Shown here: positions 9,471-17,420 of the stretch, in pieces
How positions within the stretch are numbered: the stretch's first letter is position 1
Layout: each line of letters begins with the position of its first letter
NCBI GenBank assembly: GCA_903885605.1
Contig: CAISJD010000106.1
Coordinates: 1 to 32,814 of the forward strand
DNA: 32,814 nt
Reading direction: 5' to 3'
Source: an uncultured Chthonomonas sp.
GTDB lineage: Bacteria > Armatimonadota > Chthonomonadetes > Chthonomonadales > CAJBBX01
Translations under genes and position numbers: made by a program
Notes under the pieces: generated by a model
Seen by the model: only the letters and a program-made list of their open reading frames with translations
What the model was told of the DNA's origin: nothing
Databases searched by the model: none

Positions 9471-9491
9471 CCGGGCAATTAGGTTACCCGG
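9471..9491. promoter_or_regulatory. Imperfect inverted repeat in divergent intergenic region, operator-like
   Basis: CCGGGCAA and TTACCCGG are 8-nt arms with one mismatch around a 5-nt centre (ttagg). They lie in the 148-nt divergent gap between serC and the sugar-binding protein gene. Farther right, TAATCT at 9535-9540 could be a -10 box for the ABC genes, about 30 nt before the ATG; no good -35 is seen. The repeat could bind a regulator of sugar uptake, but short GC-rich dyads also arise by chance in this base composition. Confidence 0.3.
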
Positions 9492-9570
9492 CAAGTGCGA
9501 ACCAATCAGGGCAGGAAACGGGCCCCGGAGGGTGTAATCTACCGGTGCAACCATCGAGGTGACTACCAGT

Positions 9571-10932
9571 ATGCGCGTCTTCTTCGCCGCAACCTTCGTC
9601 GTCCTGATAGCGCTCTCGCTCCTGGCATGGTCCATTCGGCCCAACGTGGCCGAGCCCGGCAAGACGGCGCTCACCTGGGTCTCTGACGACAACCCGGCCC
9701 GCCGCGAGCAGATCAACCTTTTCAACCGGCTCCACAAGGACCTGACCTTGCGGCTGGACCCGAACAACACGGGCATGGAGAAGGTGATCGTCCAGTCGCT
9801 GGCCGGCGTCGGCCCGGACCTGTTTGACTGCTACGACACCTTCCAGCTCTCTGCCTACGTCAAGTCCGGCATCGCATGGAACGTGACCGACGAGCTGGCC
9901 AAGCTGGGCCTCGACCCAGCCAAGCAGACCTGGAAGGCCGTCCAGGCGGACTCGATCTACGAGGGCCGGGCCTACGGCTTCGGCAACAACGTGGGAGCCG
10001 ACGCGGTCTGGTTCAACAAGAGCATCTTCGACCGCGAAGGCATCCCCTACCCCAAGGGCCCCTGGCGCTGGCCCGAGTTCATCAAGCTGGCCCAGCGGCT
10101 GACTCATCGTGACGCCAACGGGCGGGCCACGCAGTTCGGCTTCATGTGCGAATGGTGGCAGTGGCTCCACTTCGTCTACCAGTTCGGCGGCCGGGTCTAC
10201 TCGGAGGACGGCACACGGTGCGTCGTTGACTCGCCGGAGACGGTGGCCGCGGTGCAGCTGCTGTATGACCTCATCTACAAATACAAAGTGATGCCGAGCC
10301 CCGTTGAGGAGGCCGCCATGGCCACCCAGGGAGGCTGGGGCTCGGGCACCATCACGCGGTTCGGCGCCGACAAGGGCGCCATGGCGCTGGGCGGGCGATG
10401 GTGGCTCTGCACCCTGCGGGACTACAAGGGGCTGCGCCTGGGCGTGGTGGAGTGTCCCTACAGCGTGAAGCGCGTCTTCCGAGGCTACGGCAAGGGCACC
10501 CTGATCAACAAGAACAGCCCGCACCGCCAGGAAGCGCTGAAGTTCCTCGTCTACCAGGCCGGACGCGAGTACAACCAGCTGATCAACGACCAGGCCGACG
10601 CGCTGGGACCGGTGGTGCAGTTCGCGTACGAGCCGCGCTACCTGCTGAACCCCAAGCATCCCGAAGAGGACTACAACGTCGTCTGGCGCGATGCGCTGGA
10701 GAGGGCCACTCCCGACCAGTACTCGCCCTTCATCAACGGCCAGGTGGCGCTCCGGCTGCTGAACAAGCAACTGGACCTCGTCAAGAACAACCAGAAGACC
10801 GCGAAAGCAGCCATGTGCGACGCGGCGCTGCAGCTGAACCGTGAGATCGCGCGCGGGCTGGAGCAGGACCCCGAGCTGGCGCGGCGCTACCGCGAGATCA
10901 CCGGCCGCACGGCCCCAGGAGGCGCCCAGTGA
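9571..10932 (+). CDS. Extracellular sugar-binding protein of ABC importer (family 1)
   Basis: This 453-residue protein opens with one strongly hydrophobic segment (VFFAATFVVLIALSLLAW) and then a soluble ligand-binding domain. Family signs include LTWVSDDNPARREQINLFNR near the start, VGPDLFDCYD, YGFGNNVGADAVWFNKSIFD, and the later AMALGGRWWLCTLRDY and GTLINKNSPHRQEALKFLVY. ATG 9571 is preferred to GTG 9559 because GAGGTG at 9556-9561 is then a well-placed ribosome binding site. No lipobox cysteine follows the hydrophobic segment, so the protein is probably periplasmic or anchored by the uncleaved segment. Its stop overlaps the first permease start by GTGA. It is the capture subunit for a mono- or oligosaccharide; the sugar is not evident. 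Confidence 0.92.
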   Translation: MRVFFAATFVVLIALSLLAWSIRPNVAEPGKTALTWVSDDNPARREQINLFNRLHKDLTLRLDPNNTGMEKVIVQSLAGVGPDLFDCYDTFQLSAYVKSGIAWNVTDELAKLGLDPAKQTWKAVQADSIYEGRAYGFGNNVGADAVWFNKSIFDREGIPYPKGPWRWPEFIKLAQRLTHRDANGRATQFGFMCEWWQWLHFVYQFGGRVYSEDGTRCVVDSPETVAAVQLLYDLIYKYKVMPSPVEEAAMATQGGWGSGTITRFGADKGAMALGGRWWLCTLRDYKGLRLGVVECPYSVKRVFRGYGKGTLINKNSPHRQEALKFLVYQAGREYNQLINDQADALGPVVQFAYEPRYLLNPKHPEEDYNVVWRDALERATPDQYSPFINGQVALRLLNKQLDLVKNNQKTAKAAMCDAALQLNREIARGLEQDPELARRYREITGRTAPGGAQ

Positions 10933-11909
10933 GCGGCAAGCTTCGACCCGGAGAGGCCCGGAACCGTCGTGACACGGTGGCGGCCCTCCTCTTCCTGCTA
11001 CCGAACTTCCTGGGCTTCGTCATCTTCACGAGCGGGCCCGTGATCTTCTCGTTGGCGGCCAGCTTCACCAACTGGAACCTGCAGCAGACCGTGCCGTTCC
11101 GCTGGGTGGGTTTTGAGAATTACGGGCGGCTCCTGGCCGACCCTGAGTTCCACCTCTACGCGGTGAACACGGCCTACTTCCTGCTGGGTATGCCGCTGGC
11201 CATCGCGGGGTCGCTCTGCCTGGCCATGATGCTGAGCCAGAAGCTGAAGGGCATCGTCGTCTACCGCACCCTCTTCTACCTGCCCAGCTTCACCAGCGGC
11301 GTGGCACTGATGATCCTATGGAAGGCGCTCTACAACCCGGACTTCGGCCCGGTCAACGCCATGATCGACTGGGTGACGCACAGCCTGCACCTGAGCATCG
11401 CCGCGCCGCAGTGGCTGCTCTCCACCCAGAACGTCCTTGGCCTCGACGTGGAGAAGGTCGGCTTTACCGCCAAGCAGCTGGGCATCGGCGCCCGAGACGC
11501 CATCATCATCATGGGCATATGGACGGCGGTGGGCGGCAACAACATGCTGCTCTACCTGGCCGCGCTGACCAACGTGCCGCAGGAGCTGAGCGAGGCCGCC
11601 GAGCTGGACGGCGCGGGACCGTGGCAGGTGTTCCGCAACGTGACCTGGCCGCAACTTGCCCCGACGACGTTCTTCATCGTCGTCATGAGCTTCATCGGCG
11701 GCCTGCAGGGCGGGTTCGAGCAGGCCCGGGTGATGACCGCCGGAGGGCCGGCCGGCACCACCACGACGCTGGCGTACCACATCTACACCAAGGCCTTTGA
11801 GGAGTTCCAAATCGGCTACGCATCGGCCGTCTCATGGGTGCTGTTCGCACTCGTGTTCGCGGCAACGGCCGTGAACTGGAAGTTCGGCAACCGGGAGGTG
11901 AGCTACTGA
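10929..11909 (+). CDS. ABC sugar transporter permease (MalF/UgpA type)
   Basis: A 326-residue inner-membrane permease with about six membrane segments, starting from GTG 10929, which overlaps the previous TGA. The first segment is VAALLFLLPNFLGFVIFTSG. The EAA loop, which contacts the ATPase, is EAAELDGAGPWQVFRNVTWP, close to the family consensus. The periplasmic loop between membrane segments 3 and 4 is longer than usual (about residues 135-185). It pairs with the following MalG-type permease. No ATP-binding subunit is encoded here; many such systems share an MsmK/UgpC-type ATPase encoded elsewhere. Confidence 0.94.
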   Translation: MSGKLRPGEARNRRDTVAALLFLLPNFLGFVIFTSGPVIFSLAASFTNWNLQQTVPFRWVGFENYGRLLADPEFHLYAVNTAYFLLGMPLAIAGSLCLAMMLSQKLKGIVVYRTLFYLPSFTSGVALMILWKALYNPDFGPVNAMIDWVTHSLHLSIAAPQWLLSTQNVLGLDVEKVGFTAKQLGIGARDAIIIMGIWTAVGGNNMLLYLAALTNVPQELSEAAELDGAGPWQVFRNVTWPQLAPTTFFIVVMSFIGGLQGGFEQARVMTAGGPAGTTTTLAYHIYTKAFEEFQIGYASAVSWVLFALVFAATAVNWKFGNREVSY

Positions 11910-12724
11910 TGGCCAAACCGATCCGGACCGTACTGATCTATCTGGGCTTGAGCCTCGTGGCCCTGACGATGCTGCTGCCGTTCCTCTGGATGGTGCTGGC
12001 CAGCCTGAAGCCGCTGCGCGAGGTGGAGATGCTCAACCCGCTCCCCACCGAGTGGCATCCGGAGAACTATCGCAAGGTCTTCGAGCAGATCCCCTTCGCG
12101 CGGTACTACTTCAACAGCGTCTTCATCTCGGCGTGGATCACCTTCCTGCAGTGCCTGACGAGCTGCATGGCGGCGTTTGCCTTCGCCCGGCTCAACTGGA
12201 AGGGACGCGACGGCGTCTTCCGGCTATACCTCGCCACGCTGATGATCCCCGGCGTCGTCACCATGATCCCGAACTACACGCTGATGGTGAAGCTGCACAT
12301 CCTGGACAGCTACACGGGGCTCATCGTGCCCGCCAGCTTCAGCGCGTTCGGCACCTTCCTGCTGCGGCAGTTCATGCTGACCATCCCGCCGGCCCTGGAC
12401 GAGGCCGCTGAGATTGACGGGGCGGGACGCTGGCAGGTCTTCTGGGACGTGATCATGCCGCTGGCCAGGCCCGGCATCATCACCCTGGGGATCTTCACCT
12501 TCATGGGCACCTACGGCTCGTTCTTCTGGCCGCTGATCCTCATCAAGAGTGAGCACCTGCGCACCCTGCCCATCGGTATGCTCTTCTTCGACACCAACTA
12601 CGGGCGGCAGACCAACCTCATCATGGCTGCCAGCGTGATGAACATCATCCCGCTCATCATCCTGTTCGTCACGTCGCAGAAGTTCCTGGTGAAGGGCATC
12701 CAGCTAGGAGCCGTCAAGGGGTAG
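11909..12724 (+). CDS. ABC sugar transporter permease (MalG/UgpE type)
   Basis: A 271-residue permease. ATG 11909 shares one base with the stop of the preceding gene (TGATG), and GGGAGGTGAG stands upstream. It begins with a membrane segment (VLIYLGLSLVALTMLLPFLW) followed by MVLASLKPLREVEML, which is typical of MalG-type proteins. The EAA loop reads EAAEIDGAGRWQVFWDVIMP. The protein ends SQKFLVKGIQLGAVKG, the conserved end of the family (VKGLTAGAVKG type). It forms the heterodimeric channel with the previous gene product. Confidence 0.95.
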   Translation: MAKPIRTVLIYLGLSLVALTMLLPFLWMVLASLKPLREVEMLNPLPTEWHPENYRKVFEQIPFARYYFNSVFISAWITFLQCLTSCMAAFAFARLNWKGRDGVFRLYLATLMIPGVVTMIPNYTLMVKLHILDSYTGLIVPASFSAFGTFLLRQFMLTIPPALDEAAEIDGAGRWQVFWDVIMPLARPGIITLGIFTFMGTYGSFFWPLILIKSEHLRTLPIGMLFFDTNYGRQTNLIMAASVMNIIPLIILFVTSQKFLVKGIQLGAVKG

Positions 12725-12758
12725 ACGCTCAGGCAGGACTTTTGCCTTGTTAACGGCA

Positions 12759-12792
12759 TCAACAACGTCAATGGCGTCATTGACGTTGTTGA
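12759..12792. repeat. Perfect 15-bp inverted repeat between convergent genes
   Basis: TCAACAACGTCAATG (12759-12773) is followed after GCGT by its exact reverse complement (12778-12792). The right arm continues with a second tandem copy of GACGTTGTT (12782-12790 and 12791-12799). It is clearly less GC-rich than the flanks. It lies in the 105-nt gap between the converging MalG-type permease and Gfo/Idh genes, so it could be a bidirectional transcription stop or RNA-stabilising hairpin. No T-run follows on either strand, so it is not a classical intrinsic terminator. Confidence 0.75.
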
Positions 12793-12829
12793 CGTTGTTG
12801 GCATCAGTGACCGACAAACGGCACTGGGC

Positions 12830-13831
12830 CTATGCCAGGGGCAGGAGGACCCGCTCCTTGCGCCGCGCCGACTCCAGGATGGCCAGCGTCAGCTCGATGT
12901 TGGCCATCCCCTCCTCACCGGGGATGGTGCAGGGCTTGTCCTCGGCGATGGCCTCCACCCACTCCCGGATCTCGCGGCGCAGGCCGTACTCGCGGTCGGC
13001 GGCCACCTGCTCACCGGTCAGGTCCAGCGGCGCACGGCCCGTGTGCGATCGGTACGTGAAGGTCTGGCCCCACTGGAACCGGACGGCGCCCTCGGTGCCG
13101 CTGATCTCCACCTCGGCGCGACCGATGGCGTTGTACATGCCCTCGTTCAGCATGCAGACCGCCCCGCTCTCGAACTCCACCACGGCCGTCGTGCAGACGG
13201 ACCAGAGCGGGCTGGCCGGATCGATGACGAAGTCCCAGCCGGTCACGGCGACAGGCTTGCCGAAGACGCAGCGCATGAAGTCGATCTCGTGGACCGAGAC
13301 CTCAAAGAGGTGGTGCCAGACCTTGGCGGGATCGTCGCGCCAGGTGCCGTCCCAGTGCGGCTTGGGCGGGCCGTAGCGGTAGATCGTGCCGTACTTCAGC
13401 TGCCCGAGCTCACCCGCTTCGGCCATCTCGATGGCCTTGGCGAAGTCCGGAATGTAGCGCAGGACCTGACCGATCTGCAGCTTGAGCCCACGCGAAGCGC
13501 AGGCGTCGATCATGGCTCGGCAGTCTGCCATGGAGCCGGCCATGGGCTTCTCGCAGAAGACGTGCTTGCCGGCAGCGGCCGCCGCCAGGGTGCAGGGCAG
13601 GTGGCAATGGTTCGGCGGGGCGACGATGGCCGCGTCGAACTCGCACTCCGCCAGCGCCACGTCCCAATCAGGCCACGCCGGCACGCCCAGATCGGCGACC
13701 AGCCGGCCGCGGGCGCCTTCGTCGGGATCGACGCCACCCACCAGGCTGACTCCGGGGATCGAGTCGAGCTGCCCTACCAGGCCGCGGCCCATGCCGCCAC
13801 ATCCCACCAGCACCACGCGCAGGTCCGCCAT
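12830..13831 (-). CDS. Gfo/Idh/MocA-family oxidoreductase
   Basis: A 333-residue NAD(P)-dependent dehydrogenase. The Rossmann motif is VVLVGCGGMGRGL (6-18), the cofactor and substrate motif is CEKPMAGSM (93-101, the EKP motif), and HEID (181-184) carries the catalytic-region histidine. The start at 13831 is set by AAGGAG about 7 nt upstream; a longer in-frame extension to 13894 lacks such a site. The family oxidises sugars, inositols or sugar derivatives. It converges on the sugar ABC operon and may act on the imported sugar, though it belongs to the opposite-strand run, 84 nt after the ceramidase-like gene. Confidence 0.93.
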   Translation of the reverse strand: MADLRVVLVGCGGMGRGLVGQLDSIPGVSLVGGVDPDEGARGRLVADLGVPAWPDWDVALAECEFDAAIVAPPNHCHLPCTLAAAAAGKHVFCEKPMAGSMADCRAMIDACASRGLKLQIGQVLRYIPDFAKAIEMAEAGELGQLKYGTIYRYGPPKPHWDGTWRDDPAKVWHHLFEVSVHEIDFMRCVFGKPVAVTGWDFVIDPASPLWSVCTTAVVEFESGAVCMLNEGMYNAIGRAEVEISGTEGAVRFQWGQTFTYRSHTGRAPLDLTGEQVAADREYGLRREIREWVEAIAEDKPCTIPGEEGMANIELTLAILESARRKERVLLPLA

Positions 13832-13857
13832 CGCACACTCCTTACCTTCTGTGTCGC

Positions 13858-13874
13858 GCCGCCTCCGAGGCGGC
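13858..13874 (-). terminator. GC-rich hairpin between ceramidase-like gene and dehydrogenase gene
   Basis: GCCGCC and GGCGGC form a 6-bp stem around a 5-nt loop in the 84-nt gap. There is no T-run after it in the minus direction, so it could weaken read-through or be chance in GC-rich DNA. The rest of the gap shows nothing clear apart from the ribosome binding site of the dehydrogenase. Confidence 0.2.
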
Positions 13875-13915
13875 AAGGTTGCAGCGGCCCGCACACGCGT
13901 CGGGCGGGCGGCAGG

Positions 13916-15301
13916 TCACAACGTCAGCCGGCGCAATCCACAAGCTGCCGCGTCGCGCACCCTCTCCATAGAGCCGGGCGAGACGACTGCGTGCACTGCC
14001 GCGTAGGATCCGACATCGAATGCGTCCTCCTCGGGCAGGAAACCGAAGTAGGGACCATTGGCGAATGAAGCCACCATCACGAGCCGCTGCGGGAAGAGCG
14101 ACCTCACCTGGGTCTGGAAACCCACGGAGGCGTTGTGAGGTTGCGACACAAGGAAGACATCGCCCAGGCGCCAGGCCCAGACTGTGGTGCCGGCCATGGG
14201 CCCGGATCCGGTGGATTGCCGCAGGCGGTGCCATGTCCGGGCGCGCTCAGCGGCGACGCGGTCGTGGGCGGCTTCATAGTCGGTCTGGTGCTGCGTGAAG
14301 GTGGTGGCGTCGCGCATGAAGAGGTCAACCTCGACGCAGAGCGCGGCGCAGGCCGAGGCGGGCCCGGCCGGCAGGCTCTTCCAGAGCGCAAGGGGCACGT
14401 CGCTGTTGGCCACCGACGAGAACTCCAGACGGGTCCTCGGAGGAAGCATGCCATCCAGCCCTGCCAGCACGCTGTAGCCCATGCGGCGCCCGTTGCGCTC
14501 CACGAACTCGACGGCGCCGCTGAACTGGTCGCGCGGCGCCTGGTTCGCACATGCGCCCTGGATAAACGCCAGCGGAGCCCCTGTGGCGTCCTCCACGATC
14601 TGTCGCATGGATCCGACCCAGTCCGGCGAGATCAGGGCCGATGTCCAGCCCAAGCTCGTCAGGTCGCAAGCGTAGTTGACCAGGGTGACCAGCGGGCGTC
14701 CCGTAATGGCGGTGACGCGGCCGAGCAGGAGCTTGTGGTCGGCCGGCAGGCCGGGGTGGAAGCCACAGATGACGCGGGGATGACGCGGGTCAGGGAGGTC
14801 CTGGTTTGTGGCGAGCCCACAGCGGACCGAGGCGAAGCTGATCGTTGAAGGCTCGGCGCCCTCGCAGGCGGCACGCGCGGTGGCCGCCGCTTCGGCCTCA
14901 AGGCGATCCAGATATGGCCCGATATGCTCGCCGCCCGGCCGGTCGGCATCGGCCCGGGCCAGGCAGGGGCCGGCATGGGTATGCGAAAGGCAGATGACCA
15001 GATGCGACGGGGCCACCTTGAGCGCGTCGGCCACGGCCTGCCGCAACCTCGCCTCATCCTCGGCGCAGCGCCACCAACCCAGGTCCATGGTCAGGAGCAC
15101 CATGGGCATATCATCGACCCGGTGCCGAAACGAGACAGCCGTCAGCGTCAGGGGTCGGTGTACGCCCCGCGCCACGTCATGGGTGCCGACGAGCCAGTTG
15201 CGCGTGGCAATGCCGACAGGCGGCGTGATGTCCGCCCGTGCGGCCCCCACGTAACCCGTGAAGCCTGGGTGGCTGTATGACAGGTCCGATCCCTCTCGCA
15301 T
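13916..15301 (-). CDS. Neutral/alkaline ceramidase-like hydrolase, altered metal-site residues
   Basis: A 461-residue protein with the layout of the neutral/alkaline non-lysosomal ceramidase N-terminal domain. It opens VGAARADITPPVG and has LLTMDLGWW (Asp73) and LSHTHAGP (His107 and His109). The segment VNYACDLTSLG (208-218) corresponds to the family ACHPTSLG, where the His is a zinc ligand; here it is Asp213. The later QPHNAS (387-392) stands where homologues usually have Pro-x-Glu, with Glu another ligand. There is no signal peptide, and the fibronectin-like C-terminal domain of true ceramidases is absent. AGGGAG lies 6 nt before the ATG. Many bacterial relatives have no known lipid substrate and occur in sugar-use gene clusters. 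This one could therefore be a diverged hydrolase or an inactive relative. The family is likely, the activity uncertain. Confidence 0.82.
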   Translation of the reverse strand: MREGSDLSYSHPGFTGYVGAARADITPPVGIATRNWLVGTHDVARGVHRPLTLTAVSFRHRVDDMPMVLLTMDLGWWRCAEDEARLRQAVADALKVAPSHLVICLSHTHAGPCLARADADRPGGEHIGPYLDRLEAEAAATARAACEGAEPSTISFASVRCGLATNQDLPDPRHPRVICGFHPGLPADHKLLLGRVTAITGRPLVTLVNYACDLTSLGWTSALISPDWVGSMRQIVEDATGAPLAFIQGACANQAPRDQFSGAVEFVERNGRRMGYSVLAGLDGMLPPRTRLEFSSVANSDVPLALWKSLPAGPASACAALCVEVDLFMRDATTFTQHQTDYEAAHDRVAAERARTWHRLRQSTGSGPMAGTTVWAWRLGDVFLVSQPHNASVGFQTQVRSLFPQRLVMVASFANGPYFGFLPEEDAFDVGSYAAVHAVVSPGSMERVRDAAACGLRRLTL

Positions 15302-15348
15302 ACCGGCTCCCTACAGCGCGATGACGGTCAGCCGAACTTGCAGATGTA

Positions 15349-16443
15349 CTATTCGCGAGCAGTGGTCCGTTTTCCTCCTGCGGTGAGTGCGACTGTGACC
15401 TCACTTCGGTTGTGGAAGAGCCGGCGGGCGCCGACCACGCAGTATGCACCCTCCAACTGCCGAAGGCAGGCGCGCACGGATCCCAGTAGCGCCCGGTCCG
15501 TGACGCCGCCCTCGGGCAGCTTCAGCGTCATGACGGCCGGACCAGCCGGCGGAAGCAGCTGCGCCGCCCGAAGCATGATTGAGACCGACTCACGCGGGTC
15601 CAGCCGCATGTCGTTCACGATCACGTCCACAGGCCCGGCGTCGGCAAGGCGCTCCTCGACCCGTGACCGGAGGTGCGTGACCCGCCCGTCGCGCAGCAGC
15701 GCCGGGTCCAGCTTCGCCGGGTCCACGGCCACGACCGAGAGGCCCTTCTCCAGCAGCACACGGCTCCAGCCGCCCGGGGCAGCACCCATGTCCATGGCGA
15801 CGCCGGAGGCCGGAAGGACCATGCCGAAGACATCCAGCGCCTCAAGCAGCTTGAACTCGGCGCGGCTGATCTGGCCGTCGACCTGCAGGTAGCGGCGCTC
15901 GCCGCCAGGCCAGGTGCTGAGGTTCTCCGCGGCGTCGGAGACGCCCATGAGCAGCCTGTCGCCAAGCAACAGCGCCGAGACGATGCGCTCCGGGTGCGCC
16001 GTCTCGATCCGGCACTGCGTCACCTCCGCCGCCGTCGGCGCGAACCCGCGCTCCAGCGCCGTCATCCGTTCGGCACAGGCCGAGCCGCCCCGCTCCAGGA
16101 CCTGGCGGACCTGCACGGCCAGGACCGCGTCGGCCGGCGCCAGCTCCTCGAGCGCCTCCAGACCCCGCTTGAGCGCACCCATGACGCCGCGCGACGCGGT
16201 CACGGGCTGCTCCACTTGCACTGGAGCCAGATGGCGCAGGAAGACCGGCGCGACGCGCTTCACTTCGGCGGCGAAAGCCTCGAAGCCGTCGGGCAGGCTC
16301 ACCAGAGCCAGACCGTCCGCAAGCCAGCGCGGCGCGGGGAGGCTGGGCCATGCGTCGGCCAGCTCCAGGCGCAGAAGCCCCTGGGCCTCGGGGGCGCAGG
16401 TGAGCAACGCGCCGGTCCCGGCGAGAAGCGGTTCAGCGGTCAA
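15349..16443 (-). CDS. FtsJ/RlmM-like SAM-dependent RNA 2'-O-methyltransferase
   Basis: A 364-residue protein with an N-terminal region that may bind RNA and a C-terminal Rossmann methyltransferase. The K-D-K-E tetrad of 2'-O-ribose methyltransferases is complete: K198 in ISRAEFKLLEA, D278 in VNDM, K308 in MTLKLPEGG and E348 in NRSEVTVAL. The SAM loop is DMGAAPGGWS (218-227). RlmM of Escherichia coli methylates C2498 of 23S rRNA; this protein resembles it in order of motifs, but the exact target is unproven. It appears to start at TTG 16443, whose TTGA overlaps the stop of the CapA gene; no ATG lies before the conserved part. The next gene follows after 47 nt. Confidence 0.85.
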   Translation of the reverse strand: MTAEPLLAGTGALLTCAPEAQGLLRLELADAWPSLPAPRWLADGLALVSLPDGFEAFAAEVKRVAPVFLRHLAPVQVEQPVTASRGVMGALKRGLEALEELAPADAVLAVQVRQVLERGGSACAERMTALERGFAPTAAEVTQCRIETAHPERIVSALLLGDRLLMGVSDAAENLSTWPGGERRYLQVDGQISRAEFKLLEALDVFGMVLPASGVAMDMGAAPGGWSRVLLEKGLSVVAVDPAKLDPALLRDGRVTHLRSRVEERLADAGPVDVIVNDMRLDPRESVSIMLRAAQLLPPAGPAVMTLKLPEGGVTDRALLGSVRACLRQLEGAYCVVGARRLFHNRSEVTVALTAGGKRTTARE

Positions 16444-17420
16444 AGGTCTGCCTCCTCGGCGCGAACGCTAATGCGCCGCGCCTTGCCGGACGGCTCCGGC
16501 CTCCCCTTTCGGGCCCGGCAAGGCGTCCACGAGGCCGGGCCGGCGCCCGACGCACCCACCGTCACCGTCAGCACGCCCGTACCGAACGTGGCTGTGTTGC
16601 GGGCGTCGAACACGAAATTGCCGAGGGAGTATGCCACCAGCGACCGCCTGCCTGTTCGCCCGGACGCCACCCATGCCGCCGGCTGCAGGACGTGCGGATG
16701 GTGCCCCAGCACCACGTCGGCGCCCGCGTCGGCGGCCACCTTCGCCAGCCGACGCTGGGCGGCATTAGGCCGCGTGCGGTACTCGTCGCCCCAATGGAAC
16801 GAGGCGACGACCACGTCGGCGACCCGTCCAGCGCCCCCTACGGCTGCCCGCACGTTCTCATCCGATGCGTACGCGACGGTCGGGCGCGTGGCGTCGAGCA
16901 TGGACGTCTCGGCGGCGAAACGGCTGAAGCCCACGAACGCAACACGCACCCCTCGAACCGTGACCACGTGCGGCCGCAGCGCCTCCTCCAGCGTGGCGCC
17001 GGCGCCGCACCAGCCGATCCCCCGCTGCCGCAACCAGGCCATGGTGTGCAGCAGTCCGCGCCGACCGCAGTCCAGCGTATGGTTGTTGGCCAGCGACACC
17101 ACGCGGATGCCGGCCCACTCCAACGCCTCGGCGTGCGCCGGCCTGGCCCGAAAACAGAAGAGCTTGGGCGTCCGCTCCGCCGTAGCCGAAATCGGGCACT
17201 CCAGATTGGCGAAGCCGATGTCGGCAGCGGTGAGAACGCCGCGCACCTTGGCCCACGGGTAGGTCGCTCCCCGGCGCCTGATGCGCAACGCCACGCCGCG
17301 GTCGAGCATCACGTCTCCCACGGCGGCGACGGTCACCGTGCCGGGCGGGGCGCACAGGGCCGCCGATGGCTGCAAGAGCATCCAGGCGACCGGCAGCGTC
17401 AGCGCGAACCGAGGCGTCAA
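16440..17420 (-). CDS. CapA-family (PGA_cap) metallophosphoesterase-like protein, exported
   Basis: About 326 residues. The frame carries the full set of PGA_cap motifs: VAAVGDVMLDRGV, GFANLECPIS, VSLANNHTLDCG, ASFHWGDEY, LGHHPHVLQP and VAYSLGNFVFD. The Asp, Asn and His residues expected to bind metal in this calcineurin-like fold are present. No ATG fits. TTG 17420 overlaps the DUF3160 stop (TTGA); GTG 17423 is the alternative. A signal peptide follows (FALTLPVAWMLLQPSAALC). CapA proteins take part in poly-gamma-glutamate capsule formation, but no capB or capC is present here, and many lone homologues have unknown roles. It overlaps the methyltransferase gene by 4 nt. Confidence 0.88.
   Translation of the reverse strand: MTPRFALTLPVAWMLLQPSAALCAPPGTVTVAAVGDVMLDRGVALRIRRRGATYPWAKVRGVLTAADIGFANLECPISATAERTPKLFCFRARPAHAEALEWAGIRVVSLANNHTLDCGRRGLLHTMAWLRQRGIGWCGAGATLEEALRPHVVTVRGVRVAFVGFSRFAAETSMLDATRPTVAYASDENVRAAVGGAGRVADVVVASFHWGDEYRTRPNAAQRRLAKVAADAGADVVLGHHPHVLQPAAWVASGRTGRRSLVAYSLGNFVFDARNTATFGTGVLTVTVGASGAGPASWTPCRARKGRPEPSGKARRISVRAEEADL

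Noticed and set aside
9423-9776. N-terminal extension of SerC
   Set aside because: SerC homologues begin at MKRIYNFSPGP. The added 118 residues read antisense through the sugar-binding protein gene.
9484-10770. 428-codon minus-strand open frame
   Set aside because: Antisense to the sugar-binding protein gene. The translation is low-complexity and His/Val/Gly-rich with no family signs.
12751-12800. CRISPR-like short repeats at the convergent junction
   Set aside because: Only one inverted repeat and one 9-nt tandem copy exist, with no regular spacers.
13043-14068. 341-codon plus-strand open frame
   Set aside because: Antisense to the Gfo/Idh gene and the end of the ceramidase-like gene; no recognisable domain.
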